A stretch of DNA of 64,000 nt from Bradyrhizobium sp. OK095 (GTDB taxonomy: Bacteria; Pseudomonadota; Alphaproteobacteria; Rhizobiales; Xanthobacteraceae): contig NZ_FOBX01000012.1 of NCBI RefSeq assembly GCF_900109945.1, positions 62,001 through 126,000 of the forward strand, written 5' to 3'. Position 1 is the stretch's first letter. The number at the start of each line of letters is the position of its first letter. The translations under genes and the position numbers were made by a program. Positions 52,424 to 60,835 of this stretch are shown piece after piece. A model generated the notes under the pieces. The model was given only the letters and a program-made list of their open reading frames with translations. It did no database searches and was not told the DNA's origin.

Positions 52424-52486
52424 TTATTGCGCCGGTTGCGCCCCGCTTTTGAAAATGCGGGGTCTCTTCCGGTTGCCGTTCCTCAT
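52424..52486 (-). CDS. Possible 20-residue peptide frame in the hfq leader
   Basis: ATG 52486 to TAA 52424 encodes MRNGNRKRPRIFKSGAQPAQ, a very basic peptide. It has an excellent ribosome site (GAGGGGGATCTC before ATG), clearly stronger than that of hfq, which begins 27 bases after its stop. A hairpin, CCCCGC/GCGGGG (52441-52462), lies within it. It could couple or tune hfq translation. The evidence is the start signal and position only. Confidence 0.35.
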   Translation of the reverse strand: MRNGNRKRPRIFKSGAQPAQ

Positions 52487-52616
52487 GAGATCCCCCTCGG
52501 AGGAACAGCGGTTCGATTAGAGGGCAGGACGGGTTATTAGGCAAGCCGCTTCGCGCGGCAGGCCGGGCCCAATTGCCCCCGAAAAACTACGGAAATCGAT
52601 GGATTTCCTGGCTTAT

Positions 52617-52629
52617 CCGCCACCGGCGG
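52617..52629 (-). terminator. Weak hairpin after ntrX
   Basis: CCGCC-acc-GGCGG lies about 15 bases after the ntrX stop. There is no T run, so it is at best a weak or Rho-assisted terminator before hfq. Confidence 0.25.
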
Positions 52630-52644
52630 CTGCAGCGTCGCGGG

Positions 52645-54015
52645 TTAGCCGACGCCGAGCGCCTTCAATTTCCGGTGCAGCGCCGAGCGTTCCATGCCAA
52701 CAAACTCGGCCGTGCGAGAAATATTTCCTGAAAAACGGCTGATCTGTGCAATCAAATAGTCGCGCTCGAACACTTCGCGCGCCTCGCGCAGTGGCAGGCC
52801 CATGATGTGCTCGCCATTGTTGCTGGTCGGCATCGCCGGCACCATCGAGCCGACATCCTGCGGCAGCATGTCGGCGGTGATGATCACCTCCGGCCCGCCT
52901 GCGGCCAGAATCATGACTCTCTCAACGTTGTTGCGGAGCTGGCGCACATTGCCCGGCCAGACATGCGATTGCAGCACCGCCATCGCGTCCTGCCCGATCT
53001 GCCGCTTCGGCAGGCCGCTGCCGGCAGAGATCTGCTCCATGAAATAGTCGATCAATTCCGGAATGTCCTCGCGCCGTTCCGAGAGCGCGGGCACGCGGAT
53101 CGGCACCACCGAGAGCCGGTGATAGAGGTCCTCGCGGAAATGGCCGGCCGCGATCTCCTCTTCGAGATTGCGCGCGGTCGAAGAGATGATGCGGACGTCG
53201 ACCTGCACCTTGGAGGTGCCGCCGACGCGCTGGAACGACTGCTCGACCAGCACGCGCAAGATCTTGTTCTGGGTCTCGCGCGGCATGTCCGCGATCTCGT
53301 CGATGAATAGCGTGCCGCCATGGGCTTCCTCGAGCGCACCCGGCTTGCGCGCGTGCTCGCCGTTGGATTGCTCGATGCCGAACAGCTCGTGCTCCATGCG
53401 CTCGGGCGTGATGGCGGCCGCGTTGATCACGACGAAGGGACCGTCGGCGCGGCCCGAGGCCGTGTGCAGCGTGCGTGCGGCCAGCTCCTTGCCGGCACCG
53501 GCGGGGCCGACGATCAGGATGCGGCTGTTGGCTTTCGCCGCGCGGTCGATAGTCTGGCGCAGCTGGTTCATGCTGGGCGAACGGCCGACGAGCGAGCTTG
53601 CGCTCGGCGCGAGCTGCTTCAGCTCCTTGACCTCGCGCTTGAGCCGCGAGTTTTCCAGCGCCCTGGTCGCGACCAGGATCAGCCGATCGGCCTTGAACGG
53701 TTTTTCGATGAAGTCATAGGCGCCGCGCTTGATCGCGGCGACCGCGGTCTCGATGTTGCCGTGGCCGGAGATCATCACCACCGGCAGATCGGGATTGTCC
53801 TTCTTGACCTGCTCCAGCAGCTGCAAGCCGTCGAGCTTGGAGCCCTGCAGCCAGATGTCGAGGAACACCAGATGCGGCCTGCGGTTGGCGATCTCGGTGA
53901 GCGCGGAGTCGCTATCGCGCGCGGTCCGCGTGACAAAACCCTCGTCTTCGAGAATGCCCGCGACGAGATCCCGAATATCGGCCTCATCATCGACAATCAG
54001 AATTTCACTTGCCAT
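52645..54015 (-). CDS. ntrX: Nitrogen-related response regulator NtrX
   Basis: 456 residues. Receiver domain 1-120 with phospho-acceptor Asp53 (FLDIWLQGS) and Lys in IEKPFKADR. AAA+ domain about 140-370: Walker A GPAGAGKELAAR, Walker B GGTLFIDEIADMP. The loop that carries GAFTGA in sigma-54 activators reads SNGEHARKPGALEEA here, so the sigma-54 contact motif is missing, as known for alphaproteobacterial NtrX. A Fis-type HTH ends the protein (NISRTAEFVGMERSALHRKLKALG). It pairs with NtrY 17 bases upstream. Confidence 0.95.
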   Translation of the reverse strand: MASEILIVDDEADIRDLVAGILEDEGFVTRTARDSDSALTEIANRRPHLVFLDIWLQGSKLDGLQLLEQVKKDNPDLPVVMISGHGNIETAVAAIKRGAYDFIEKPFKADRLILVATRALENSRLKREVKELKQLAPSASSLVGRSPSMNQLRQTIDRAAKANSRILIVGPAGAGKELAARTLHTASGRADGPFVVINAAAITPERMEHELFGIEQSNGEHARKPGALEEAHGGTLFIDEIADMPRETQNKILRVLVEQSFQRVGGTSKVQVDVRIISSTARNLEEEIAAGHFREDLYHRLSVVPIRVPALSERREDIPELIDYFMEQISAGSGLPKRQIGQDAMAVLQSHVWPGNVRQLRNNVERVMILAAGGPEVIITADMLPQDVGSMVPAMPTSNNGEHIMGLPLREAREVFERDYLIAQISRFSGNISRTAEFVGMERSALHRKLKALGVG

Positions 54016-54032
54016 GAGTCGCGCCTGTCTTG

Positions 54033-56447
54033 TCAGCTGCCTGTTGAGGCTTCGATTTTCGTTGAATCATTAGTCTTTTCAGCCGGCTCTTTGGTTTCGG
54101 CAGCCGGCCCTTTTGTTTCGGAGGCCTTGGTGGATTCCTTGGCCGTTTCCTTGATGTCCGGCTGGGCTGTGCCCTTGGCCTCGGCCGCCGGCGCCTGCTC
54201 AGCCCCCTCGCTCTTCGGGGGGGCGCCGGAGATCGCAAAGCGCATCCGCATCCAGGCGCCACGCTGGCCTGCGCGGAAGTCCGAGGCATCCTTCAGCTCG
54301 ATCCGCCCGCCATGGTCTTCCAGCACGCGGCCGACGATGGCGAGCCCGAGGCCGGTGCCCTTGACCCGCGTCGTCACATAGGGCTCGAGCAGCCGCGAGC
54401 GCGCGACCTTGGGCAGGCCGATACCGTTGTCGATGACGTCGATCAGCACGTCCTCGCCCTCGCGCGAGACCACCACGTCGATACGGCCTTTTCCGTTTTC
54501 CTGGCCGAGCTCCTCCGGCGGGACCTGCTCGATCGCCTCGGTGGCGTTCTTGACGATGTTGGTCACCGCCTGGGAGATCAGCCGCCGGTCGAACTGGGCG
54601 CGCAGCGGATCTTCCTTGAACTCCGTCTCGATATCGATCTCGGGATGGGCGACCTTCATCAGGAATACCGCCTGCCGCACGGCGTCAACGACGTCCTCGC
54701 CCTCCATCACTGGCTTGGGCATCCGCGCGAAACGCGAGAATTCGTCGACCATCCGGCGGATATCGTCGACTTGGCGCACGATGGTGTCGGTGCACTGCTC
54801 AAAAATCTGTTTGTCCTTGGCCTCGGTGATGGCCTTGCCGAATTTGCGGCGGATGCGCTCGGCGGAGAGCTGGATCGGCGTCAGCGGGTTCTTGATCTCG
54901 TGAGCGATGCGGCGCGCCACGTCGCCCCAGGCCGAGGTGCGCTGCGCCGAGACCAGGTCGGTGATGTCGTCGAGCGTGATGATGTAGCTGTCGTGCGGCT
55001 GGTTCTTCTCGGCGCTGACGCGGACCGACAGATTGCGTTCGTCTCCGTCGCGCGTGATCGTGATCTGGCCCTGCACCAGGCGCTGGGTGCCTTCCCGCGC
55101 CGTTTTCATCATGTCTTCGAGCTCGGGCAGCACGTCGGAGAGCGGATGGCCGAGCGTCTCGGCCTCGGAGTGTCCGATCAGCTTCTCGGCGGAGCGGTTC
55201 AGGATGCCGACGCTGCCTGAGGTATCGACGCCGATGATGCCGGCGCTGGCCGAGGACAGCACGGCCTCGATGAAGCGGCGGCGGCTGTCGATGAGGTCGC
55301 TGGCATTGACGAGCTCGTCGCGCTGGCTGCGCAATTCCTGCGTCATCTTGTTGAAGGTTTCGCCGAGCTGGGCGAGATCGCCTTCCGACTGATGCACCGG
55401 CACCTTCACGTTAAGGTCGCCGGTCGAGACCGTATGGGCGGCGTTCATCAGCCGCCGGATCGGCGACACCAGCGAGTTGGCGAAGTTCAGCCCGATCAGC
55501 ACCGAGGCCATCAGGATGGTCAGCGCGATCACCGCGAACATCAGCGCAAAGGCGACCTGGATGCCGAGCCGGCGCGACTCGATCTGGGCGTATTCGGCGA
55601 CGCTGACCTCGGTCTGCTTGAGCTGATTGACGACATTCGGATCAAGAGGCCGCGCGACATAGAGGAACGTGTCGTTGAAGGCGCGCAGGCGGATCACGGC
55701 CGCAACGAAGCTCGCATCCGGAAGCACCGCGATCTCGGGCTCGGATTCGTTGACGTTGCTGAGGAAGTCCGGCGCCGGCGGCGAATAGGCCAGCCGCATC
55801 CCGGTGTCGGCGGATTCCAGGATGTTGGTGTTCTTGTCGATGATCATTGCGCCCGGCAGATTGCGCGAGCCGGCGCTGGAGGTCAGCAACTCGCGGAACG
55901 AGCGGCGGTCCTGGTCGTAGAGCGGGCGGGCATGGGCGATGTCGTTGGCCATGCCGAGAATGTCGCCGCGGATCAGCTGCGCATGGTCCTGCATGTAGGC
56001 GCGCGCGATCGTCAGCGAATTCTGGATCACTTCCTTGGTCGGCCCGGAGAACAGCCGGTCGAGGCCGCGCTCGATGGTGACGTTGGCGACGACGGCAACC
56101 AGCACCGCCGGCAACACCGCCACGATCGAGAACAGGCTGACGATCTGGACGTGGAGCCGCGCCGCCGCCCTGCCCCGCCGCCGGGCCACGATCATCTGCC
56201 AGAGCTCGCGGATGATGATCCCGACCAGCAGCAGGATCGTGGCCGCATTGATCAGGTAGAACGAGCGGACGATCTCCGGCGTCGGCTCGATCGTCGTCAG
56301 GCCGGTCAGGACGACAAAGGTCAGGAAGGCCGACCCCAGTGCCAGGACCACGGCAAACGGCGCCAGCCAGCGCCGCACCGACCAACGCCGGGGCTCATCT
56401 GCTGGGGCCGTGTCGAAGTGTGCGGCCGAGGTGTCTGCGCTGGTCAT
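54033..56447 (-). CDS. ntrY: Sensor histidine kinase NtrY
   Basis: 804 residues from ATG 56447. Membrane segments near 28-50, 65-85, 100-120 and about 300-325; a HAMP domain (LVSPIRRLMNAAHTVSTGDLNVKVP), a PAS domain (about 390-500) and the kinase core with phospho-His in ARRIAHEIKNPLTPIQL, N-box AVTNIVKNATEAI and G1/G2 DNGIGLP, TGLGLAI. After the ATPase domain comes a tail of about 60 residues rich in Lys, Glu, Thr and Ala. It senses redox or nitrogen state and phosphorylates NtrX. The gap to ntrC upstream is 480 bp, so it may have its own promoter. Confidence 0.95.
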   Translation of the reverse strand: MTSADTSAAHFDTAPADEPRRWSVRRWLAPFAVVLALGSAFLTFVVLTGLTTIEPTPEIVRSFYLINAATILLLVGIIIRELWQMIVARRRGRAAARLHVQIVSLFSIVAVLPAVLVAVVANVTIERGLDRLFSGPTKEVIQNSLTIARAYMQDHAQLIRGDILGMANDIAHARPLYDQDRRSFRELLTSSAGSRNLPGAMIIDKNTNILESADTGMRLAYSPPAPDFLSNVNESEPEIAVLPDASFVAAVIRLRAFNDTFLYVARPLDPNVVNQLKQTEVSVAEYAQIESRRLGIQVAFALMFAVIALTILMASVLIGLNFANSLVSPIRRLMNAAHTVSTGDLNVKVPVHQSEGDLAQLGETFNKMTQELRSQRDELVNASDLIDSRRRFIEAVLSSASAGIIGVDTSGSVGILNRSAEKLIGHSEAETLGHPLSDVLPELEDMMKTAREGTQRLVQGQITITRDGDERNLSVRVSAEKNQPHDSYIITLDDITDLVSAQRTSAWGDVARRIAHEIKNPLTPIQLSAERIRRKFGKAITEAKDKQIFEQCTDTIVRQVDDIRRMVDEFSRFARMPKPVMEGEDVVDAVRQAVFLMKVAHPEIDIETEFKEDPLRAQFDRRLISQAVTNIVKNATEAIEQVPPEELGQENGKGRIDVVVSREGEDVLIDVIDNGIGLPKVARSRLLEPYVTTRVKGTGLGLAIVGRVLEDHGGRIELKDASDFRAGQRGAWMRMRFAISGAPPKSEGAEQAPAAEAKGTAQPDIKETAKESTKASETKGPAAETKEPAEKTNDSTKIEASTGS

Positions 56448-56927
56448 TCCGGCAATGGGTGCTGAAAACGGGGTCCGCCGCGGGCGGATACTGATGTATT
56501 CGTACCACATTGTTGCCGAATTGCGACAATTCCGCGGCGTCCCTGCCGCGACGGCCCGGCGCATCCACAGGGATGCCAGGTCAGCCGGAACGGAATCCGG
56601 CCATTCCGGCTTGACCCGGCATGGACAGGTTCTTTCTCGCGATAATGGTTTCGGCGGTGCTGCTGCTGATCGTGGCCTCCGACCTGCTGGTCAATGGCCC
56701 CGGCATGAAGACACCGGCTGACGTGGCCATGCTGCCGGCATCAGCCCGCTTGGTCAGATAGGCGCGACGCCACGCCGCGCGGCCTCATGATCAATTTGAA
56801 GGGACCGGCGGAACATTTCGGCCCGATTCGGACTTCTGATCACCGCGCCAGTCACAAAGGCCAGCGCGATCCGGACAGGCTCAGCTCCGCTTTGGTAGGG
56901 GGAGCTGAGCCACCGTTCGTTGGAGGA
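56448..56927. other. Gap between ntrC and ntrY
   Basis: 480 bp. It holds a possible 46-residue membrane peptide frame on the plus strand (56621-56761) and must contain any separate ntrY promoter. No repeat or RNA gene was recognised. Confidence 0.4.
56621..56761 (+). CDS. Possible small membrane protein antisense to the ntrC-ntrY gap
   Basis: ATG 56621 to TAG encodes 46 residues beginning MDRFFLAIMVSAVLLLIVAS: one charged start and one strong hydrophobic helix, then a polar tail (LLVNGPGMKTPADVAMLPAS). No good ribosome site is visible (the upstream sequence is CTTGACCCGGC). It is on the opposite strand to ntrC and ntrY. Codon use looks coding-like, but short GC-rich frames can mislead. Confidence 0.3.
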   Translation: MDRFFLAIMVSAVLLLIVASDLLVNGPGMKTPADVAMLPASARLVR

Positions 56928-58370
56928 CTAGCCCCCGCTCCGATAGACTTGGATATCGAGATCCCGGATCTTCTTCCGTAGCGTGTTGCGGTTGAGGCCG
57001 AGGAGATCGGCTGCGCGGATCTGGTTGCCGCGGGTGGCTGCGAGCGCGGCCGTGAGCAGCGGCACCTCGATCTCCTTGAGGATGCGGTGATAGAGGCCGG
57101 GCGGTGGCACGCCGTTCGGAAAGCCCTGGAAGTGCGAGGAGAGATAGGCCTCCACCGCTCCGCCGAGATTGTCGACGCCCTGCTGGACCGCAGCGCCCGG
57201 ACTGACCGAGGGAGGCGCCAGCTCGCCGTCGATGACGGAGGCCGTGATTACGTCCTGCGGATAGAGGGCGGCGAGACGCCGGGCGAGGTTTTCCAACTCG
57301 CGCACGTTGCCGGGCCAGCGGTGCTGCTTCAGCCGCTCCAGCGCCAGCGAGTCGAGCTTCTTCGGCGGCAGGCCATCCTTCTCGGCGAGCGCGAAGAAGT
57401 GACGGATGAGATCCGGCAAATCCTCGATGCGCTCGCGCAAGGGCGGCAGCCGCAGCGGCACGACGTTGAGGCGGAAGAACAGATCCTCGCGGAACAGGCC
57501 CTGCTGGATCAGCACGCGCAGATCCTTGTTGGAGGCCGCGACGATGCGCACATCGGTCTTGATTGGGGTGCGGCCGCCGACAGTGGTGTATTCGCCTTGC
57601 TGCAAGACGCGCAGCAATCGTGTCTGCGCCTCCATTGGCATGTCGCCGATTTCGTCGAGGAACAGCGTGCCGCCCTCGGCCTGCTCGAAACGACCGGAGG
57701 CGCGGGTGTTGGCACCGGTGAAGGCACCGCGCTCGTGGCCGAACAATTCCGACTCGATCAGGTCGCGCGGGATCGCCGCCATGTTGACCGCGACGAACGG
57801 ACCGTTGCGGCGCTTGCCGTAATCGTGCAGCGCGCGTGCGACGAGCTCCTTGCCGGTTCCGGACTCGCCCGTGATCATCACGGTGAGGTCGGTCTGCATC
57901 AGACGCGCCAGCACGCGGTAGATTTCCTGCATCGCCGGCGAGCGGCCGACCAGCGGGATCGATTCCAGCTCCGAATCGTCGTCCGGCGTCGCGACCCGCT
58001 CCTTCGGCTCGGCGAGCGCGCGGCCGACGATGGCGATCAGCTCCTTCAGATCGAAGGGCTTTGGCAGATATTCGTAAGCCCCCCGCTCGGAGGCGCGGAT
58101 CGCCGTCATGAAGGTGTTTTGCGCGCTCATGACGATGACCGGCAAATTCGGCCGCATCTTCTTGATCCGCGGCAGCAGGTCGAAGGCGTTTTCGTCCGGC
58201 ATCACCACGTCGGTGATGACCAGATCGCCCTCCCCCTGGCTGACCCAGCGCCACAGCGTCGCGGCATTGCCGGTCAGCCTGACTTCATAGCCGGCACGGG
58301 ACAGTGCCTGATTGAGAACTGTGCGGATGGCGGTATCGTCATCAGCAACGAGAATGCTACCTGCGGGCAT
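56928..58370 (-). CDS. ntrC: Nitrogen regulation response regulator NtrC
   Basis: 480 residues. Receiver with Asp54 (ITDVVMPDEN), AAA+ domain about 150-380 with Walker A GESGTGKELVAR, the intact sigma-54 motif GAFTGA, Walker B GGTLFLDEIGDMP, and a Fis HTH at the end (NQIRAADLLGLNRNTLRKKIRDL). It activates sigma-54 promoters under nitrogen limitation. It starts nine bases after ntrB ends. Confidence 0.97.
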   Translation of the reverse strand: MPAGSILVADDDTAIRTVLNQALSRAGYEVRLTGNAATLWRWVSQGEGDLVITDVVMPDENAFDLLPRIKKMRPNLPVIVMSAQNTFMTAIRASERGAYEYLPKPFDLKELIAIVGRALAEPKERVATPDDDSELESIPLVGRSPAMQEIYRVLARLMQTDLTVMITGESGTGKELVARALHDYGKRRNGPFVAVNMAAIPRDLIESELFGHERGAFTGANTRASGRFEQAEGGTLFLDEIGDMPMEAQTRLLRVLQQGEYTTVGGRTPIKTDVRIVAASNKDLRVLIQQGLFREDLFFRLNVVPLRLPPLRERIEDLPDLIRHFFALAEKDGLPPKKLDSLALERLKQHRWPGNVRELENLARRLAALYPQDVITASVIDGELAPPSVSPGAAVQQGVDNLGGAVEAYLSSHFQGFPNGVPPPGLYHRILKEIEVPLLTAALAATRGNQIRAADLLGLNRNTLRKKIRDLDIQVYRSGG

Positions 58371-58379
58371 TGTTAATCC

Positions 58380-59555
58380 TCATTTTGCCCCCTGAGATGC
58401 AGACGACGACTTCCCGGCAGAGCCGTCGCGACTGCTTAGATCGGGATGTTTGACCGATGTGGAGTACATCGGCATCAGCACGCGGAAGGTGGTCTTGCGC
58501 GGCTGAGATTCGCATTCGATGATGCCCCCGTGATCGCCGACGATCTTGGCGACCAGAGCAAGACCGAGGCCAGAGCCGGTCTGCTTGGTGGTGACGAAGG
58601 GATCGAACAAATTGGACAGAAGATCGTCGGGCACGCCTGGTCCGTTGTCCCTCACGCAGAATTCAAGCGGCAGGGATACCCGGGATTTTTGACCGGGGAC
58701 TGACAGGCGAACGCCGGGGCGGAACGCCGTGGTGAGCTGGATCTCGCCGTCGGCAACGTCGATCAGGGCTTCGGCGGCGTTCTTCACGAGATTGAGAAAC
58801 ACCTGGATCAGCTGATCCTGGTTCGCCAGCACCGGCGGCAGCGAGGGATCGTAATCCTCGACGAAGCGGATGTTGCGGGCAAAGCCCGACTGCGCCAGCC
58901 GCTTCACGTGATCGAGCACGGAATGGATGTTGACGGGGCCGCGCACCACGGGTCGCTCGTCGCCGAACACCTCCATGCGGTCGACCAGCGTCACGATGCG
59001 GTCGGCCTCGTCGCAGATCAGCCGCGTCAGCATGCGGTCCTCGGAGGAAGCCTGCTGCTCCAGCAATTGCGCGGCGCCGCGAATCCCTGAGAGCGGGTTC
59101 TTGATCTCGTGCGCGAGCATGGCTGCCAGCGCGATCACCGAGCGCGCGGCGCTCCGATGGGTGAGCTGGCGGTCCATCTTGTCGGCGATGGAACGCTCCT
59201 GGAGCATCACCACGATATGGCCGGGCCGCTCCGTCAGCGGGGCGACGTGCAGATCGACCTGACGGTCGCCGCCCATGCGGGGCGTGCCGAGATCGACCTT
59301 ATATTCGTTGACCGGCGAGTTCGACGATCGCACCTGGTCGATCAGCGCCAGCAAGGGGCTGCCGAATGGGACCAGCTCCTTCAGCGACTGCCGCTTCAGG
59401 AACTGCGTCGAGATATCGAAGAAGGCTTCAGTTGCGATGTTGGCGCCGACGATCTTGCCGTCCGGCCCGATCAGGAGCACGGGATTGGGCAAAGCGTCCA
59501 GGATCGCGTCGCTGTCGGTCGGAAGCGGCCGACGATGTTCAGCAGCCGAGCTCAT
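58380..59555 (-). CDS. ntrB: Nitrogen regulation sensor kinase NtrB
   Basis: 391 residues from ATG 59555, whose ATGA overlaps the dusB stop. A PAS domain (about 15-120; ILDALPNPVLLIGPDGKIVGAN) is followed by the phospho-His motif AAMLAHEIKNPLSGIRG (His149), N-box IQVFLNLVKNAAEAL and DNGPGVP / GSGLGLALV. It is soluble, as usual for NtrB, and controlled by PII proteins. A short Ser-rich tail ends the protein. Confidence 0.96.
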   Translation of the reverse strand: MSSAAEHRRPLPTDSDAILDALPNPVLLIGPDGKIVGANIATEAFFDISTQFLKRQSLKELVPFGSPLLALIDQVRSSNSPVNEYKVDLGTPRMGGDRQVDLHVAPLTERPGHIVVMLQERSIADKMDRQLTHRSAARSVIALAAMLAHEIKNPLSGIRGAAQLLEQQASSEDRMLTRLICDEADRIVTLVDRMEVFGDERPVVRGPVNIHSVLDHVKRLAQSGFARNIRFVEDYDPSLPPVLANQDQLIQVFLNLVKNAAEALIDVADGEIQLTTAFRPGVRLSVPGQKSRVSLPLEFCVRDNGPGVPDDLLSNLFDPFVTTKQTGSGLGLALVAKIVGDHGGIIECESQPRKTTFRVLMPMYSTSVKHPDLSSRDGSAGKSSSASQGAK

Positions 59556-60628
59556 GCAGCAGCGCTCCATGCGAAGTCGTCGAAGGCATCTTGCAGTGAA
59601 TGGTGAACGCGACGCGGATCTTCGGACGTAAGAATGGTCTGGCGCCAGGCCTTCAGCTTCTCGGCCGGCGCACGGCTGACGTCGGCGGCGACGTCGAGCG
59701 CCCAGCCCAGATGCTTGCGCGCATGCTTGAGGCCCACGCGCAGGCCGTAGAGCGCGCACACGCCCTCATAGAGCGTGCGGACGTAATGCAGCTGCGTCTC
59801 GAGTGACGGGGTGGCTTCCGCCGCCCCGCCCATAAGGCGGCGGCCAATCTGGCCGGGCAGCCAGGGCTGGCCCTGCGCACCGCGGCCGATCATCACGGCA
59901 TCGGCGCCAGAGGCCGCTAACGCGGCAAGCGCCTTCTCGTAGGATGTGATGTCGCCATTGACGATGAGCGGGATCGAGATCGCCTCGCGCACGGCGCGGA
60001 TCGCATCCCAATCGGCTTCGCCCTTGTAGAACTGGCAACGGGTGCGACCATGAACGGTGACGAGCTTGATGCCCGCGGCCTGTGCGCGCCGCGCCAGCTC
60101 CGGCGCGTTGCGGGTGAGGTCGTCCCAGCCGAGCCGCATCTTCAGCGTCACCGGCACCTTCACCGCCGCGATGGTCGCATCGATCAGGCTGACGGCATGG
60201 TCGAGGTCGCGCATCAGGGCCGAGCCCGACTGGCCGCCTGTGACGTGGCGGGCCGGACAGCCCATGTTGATATCGATGATGTCGGCGCCATCAGCCTCGG
60301 CAATCCGGGCGCCTTCGGCCATCCAATGCGCTTCGCAGCCGGCGAGCTGGACCACGTGCGGACCGATCCCGGTCGCTTCGCAGCGCAACCGCGACATCCG
60401 GTGGCCATTGGCGAGCTCATCGCTCGCGGTCATCTCGGACACGACCAGACCCGCGCCGAGCTCGGCGACCAGCCGTCGGACGGGTGAGTCAGTCACTCCC
60501 GACATCGGTGCCAGGAAGACCGGGGTGGTGACCTCAATATCGCCTATTTTCAAGGGCTTGGAGCCTGATCCTGCCGGGCCGGTCACAGTGGTCTCATCAA
60601 GTAGGCAGCGCCTCATCGCGACTGCCAT
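59552..60628 (-). CDS. dusB: tRNA-dihydrouridine synthase DusB (NifR3)
   Basis: 358 residues from ATG 60628. GTG 60586 is an alternative that would shorten the N-terminus to the family norm and free the palindrome upstream. Family marks: VFLAPMSGVTDSPVRRL, DINMGCPARHV with the catalytic Cys, LKMRLGWDD, TVHGRTRCQFYKG and GADAVMIGRGAQGQPW (FMN binding). The gene is classically called nifR3 and leads the ntrBC operon in rhizobia. It overlaps ntrB by four bases. Confidence 0.95.
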   Translation of the reverse strand: MAVAMRRCLLDETTVTGPAGSGSKPLKIGDIEVTTPVFLAPMSGVTDSPVRRLVAELGAGLVVSEMTASDELANGHRMSRLRCEATGIGPHVVQLAGCEAHWMAEGARIAEADGADIIDINMGCPARHVTGGQSGSALMRDLDHAVSLIDATIAAVKVPVTLKMRLGWDDLTRNAPELARRAQAAGIKLVTVHGRTRCQFYKGEADWDAIRAVREAISIPLIVNGDITSYEKALAALAASGADAVMIGRGAQGQPWLPGQIGRRLMGGAAEATPSLETQLHYVRTLYEGVCALYGLRVGLKHARKHLGWALDVAADVSRAPAEKLKAWRQTILTSEDPRRVHHSLQDAFDDFAWSAAA

Positions 60629-60639
60629 GACCTATCTTG

Positions 60640-60656
60640 CGCACAATTCTTGTGCA
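60640..60656. promoter_or_regulatory. NtrC-type palindrome upstream of dusB-ntrBC
   Basis: Read on the minus strand: TGCACAAGAATTGTGCG. The NtrC consensus is TGCAC-N7-GTGCA, so nine of ten half-site bases match; within it GCACAA-gaa-TTGTGC is a perfect inverted repeat. It lies 12-28 bases before the annotated dusB ATG, a place that would suit autorepression of the ntr operon, as reported for ntrBC operons elsewhere. Confidence 0.55.
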
Positions 60657-60835
60657 GTCAAGCGTCATGCCTACACTTTAACCAGTTCTGCAAATCTTTC
60701 AAGTGCAGTGCAGCAAAATGCTGAATCCCACAATCCGGGGAAACCCCCTTTTTTTGCGGGCCTGCCGTGCTAGAGGCATGCGGCAATCACCCCACTCCCA
60801 GACTCTCTTCATCACCAACTGAGTATTTGAGTCCT

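Noticed and set aside
60737..60755. GGGG-aaa-CCCC followed by seven T on the plus strand, looking like a terminator
   Set aside because: No transcript is expected to end there on that strand; the stem is only four bases, so it is more likely part of the ispDF promoter region.
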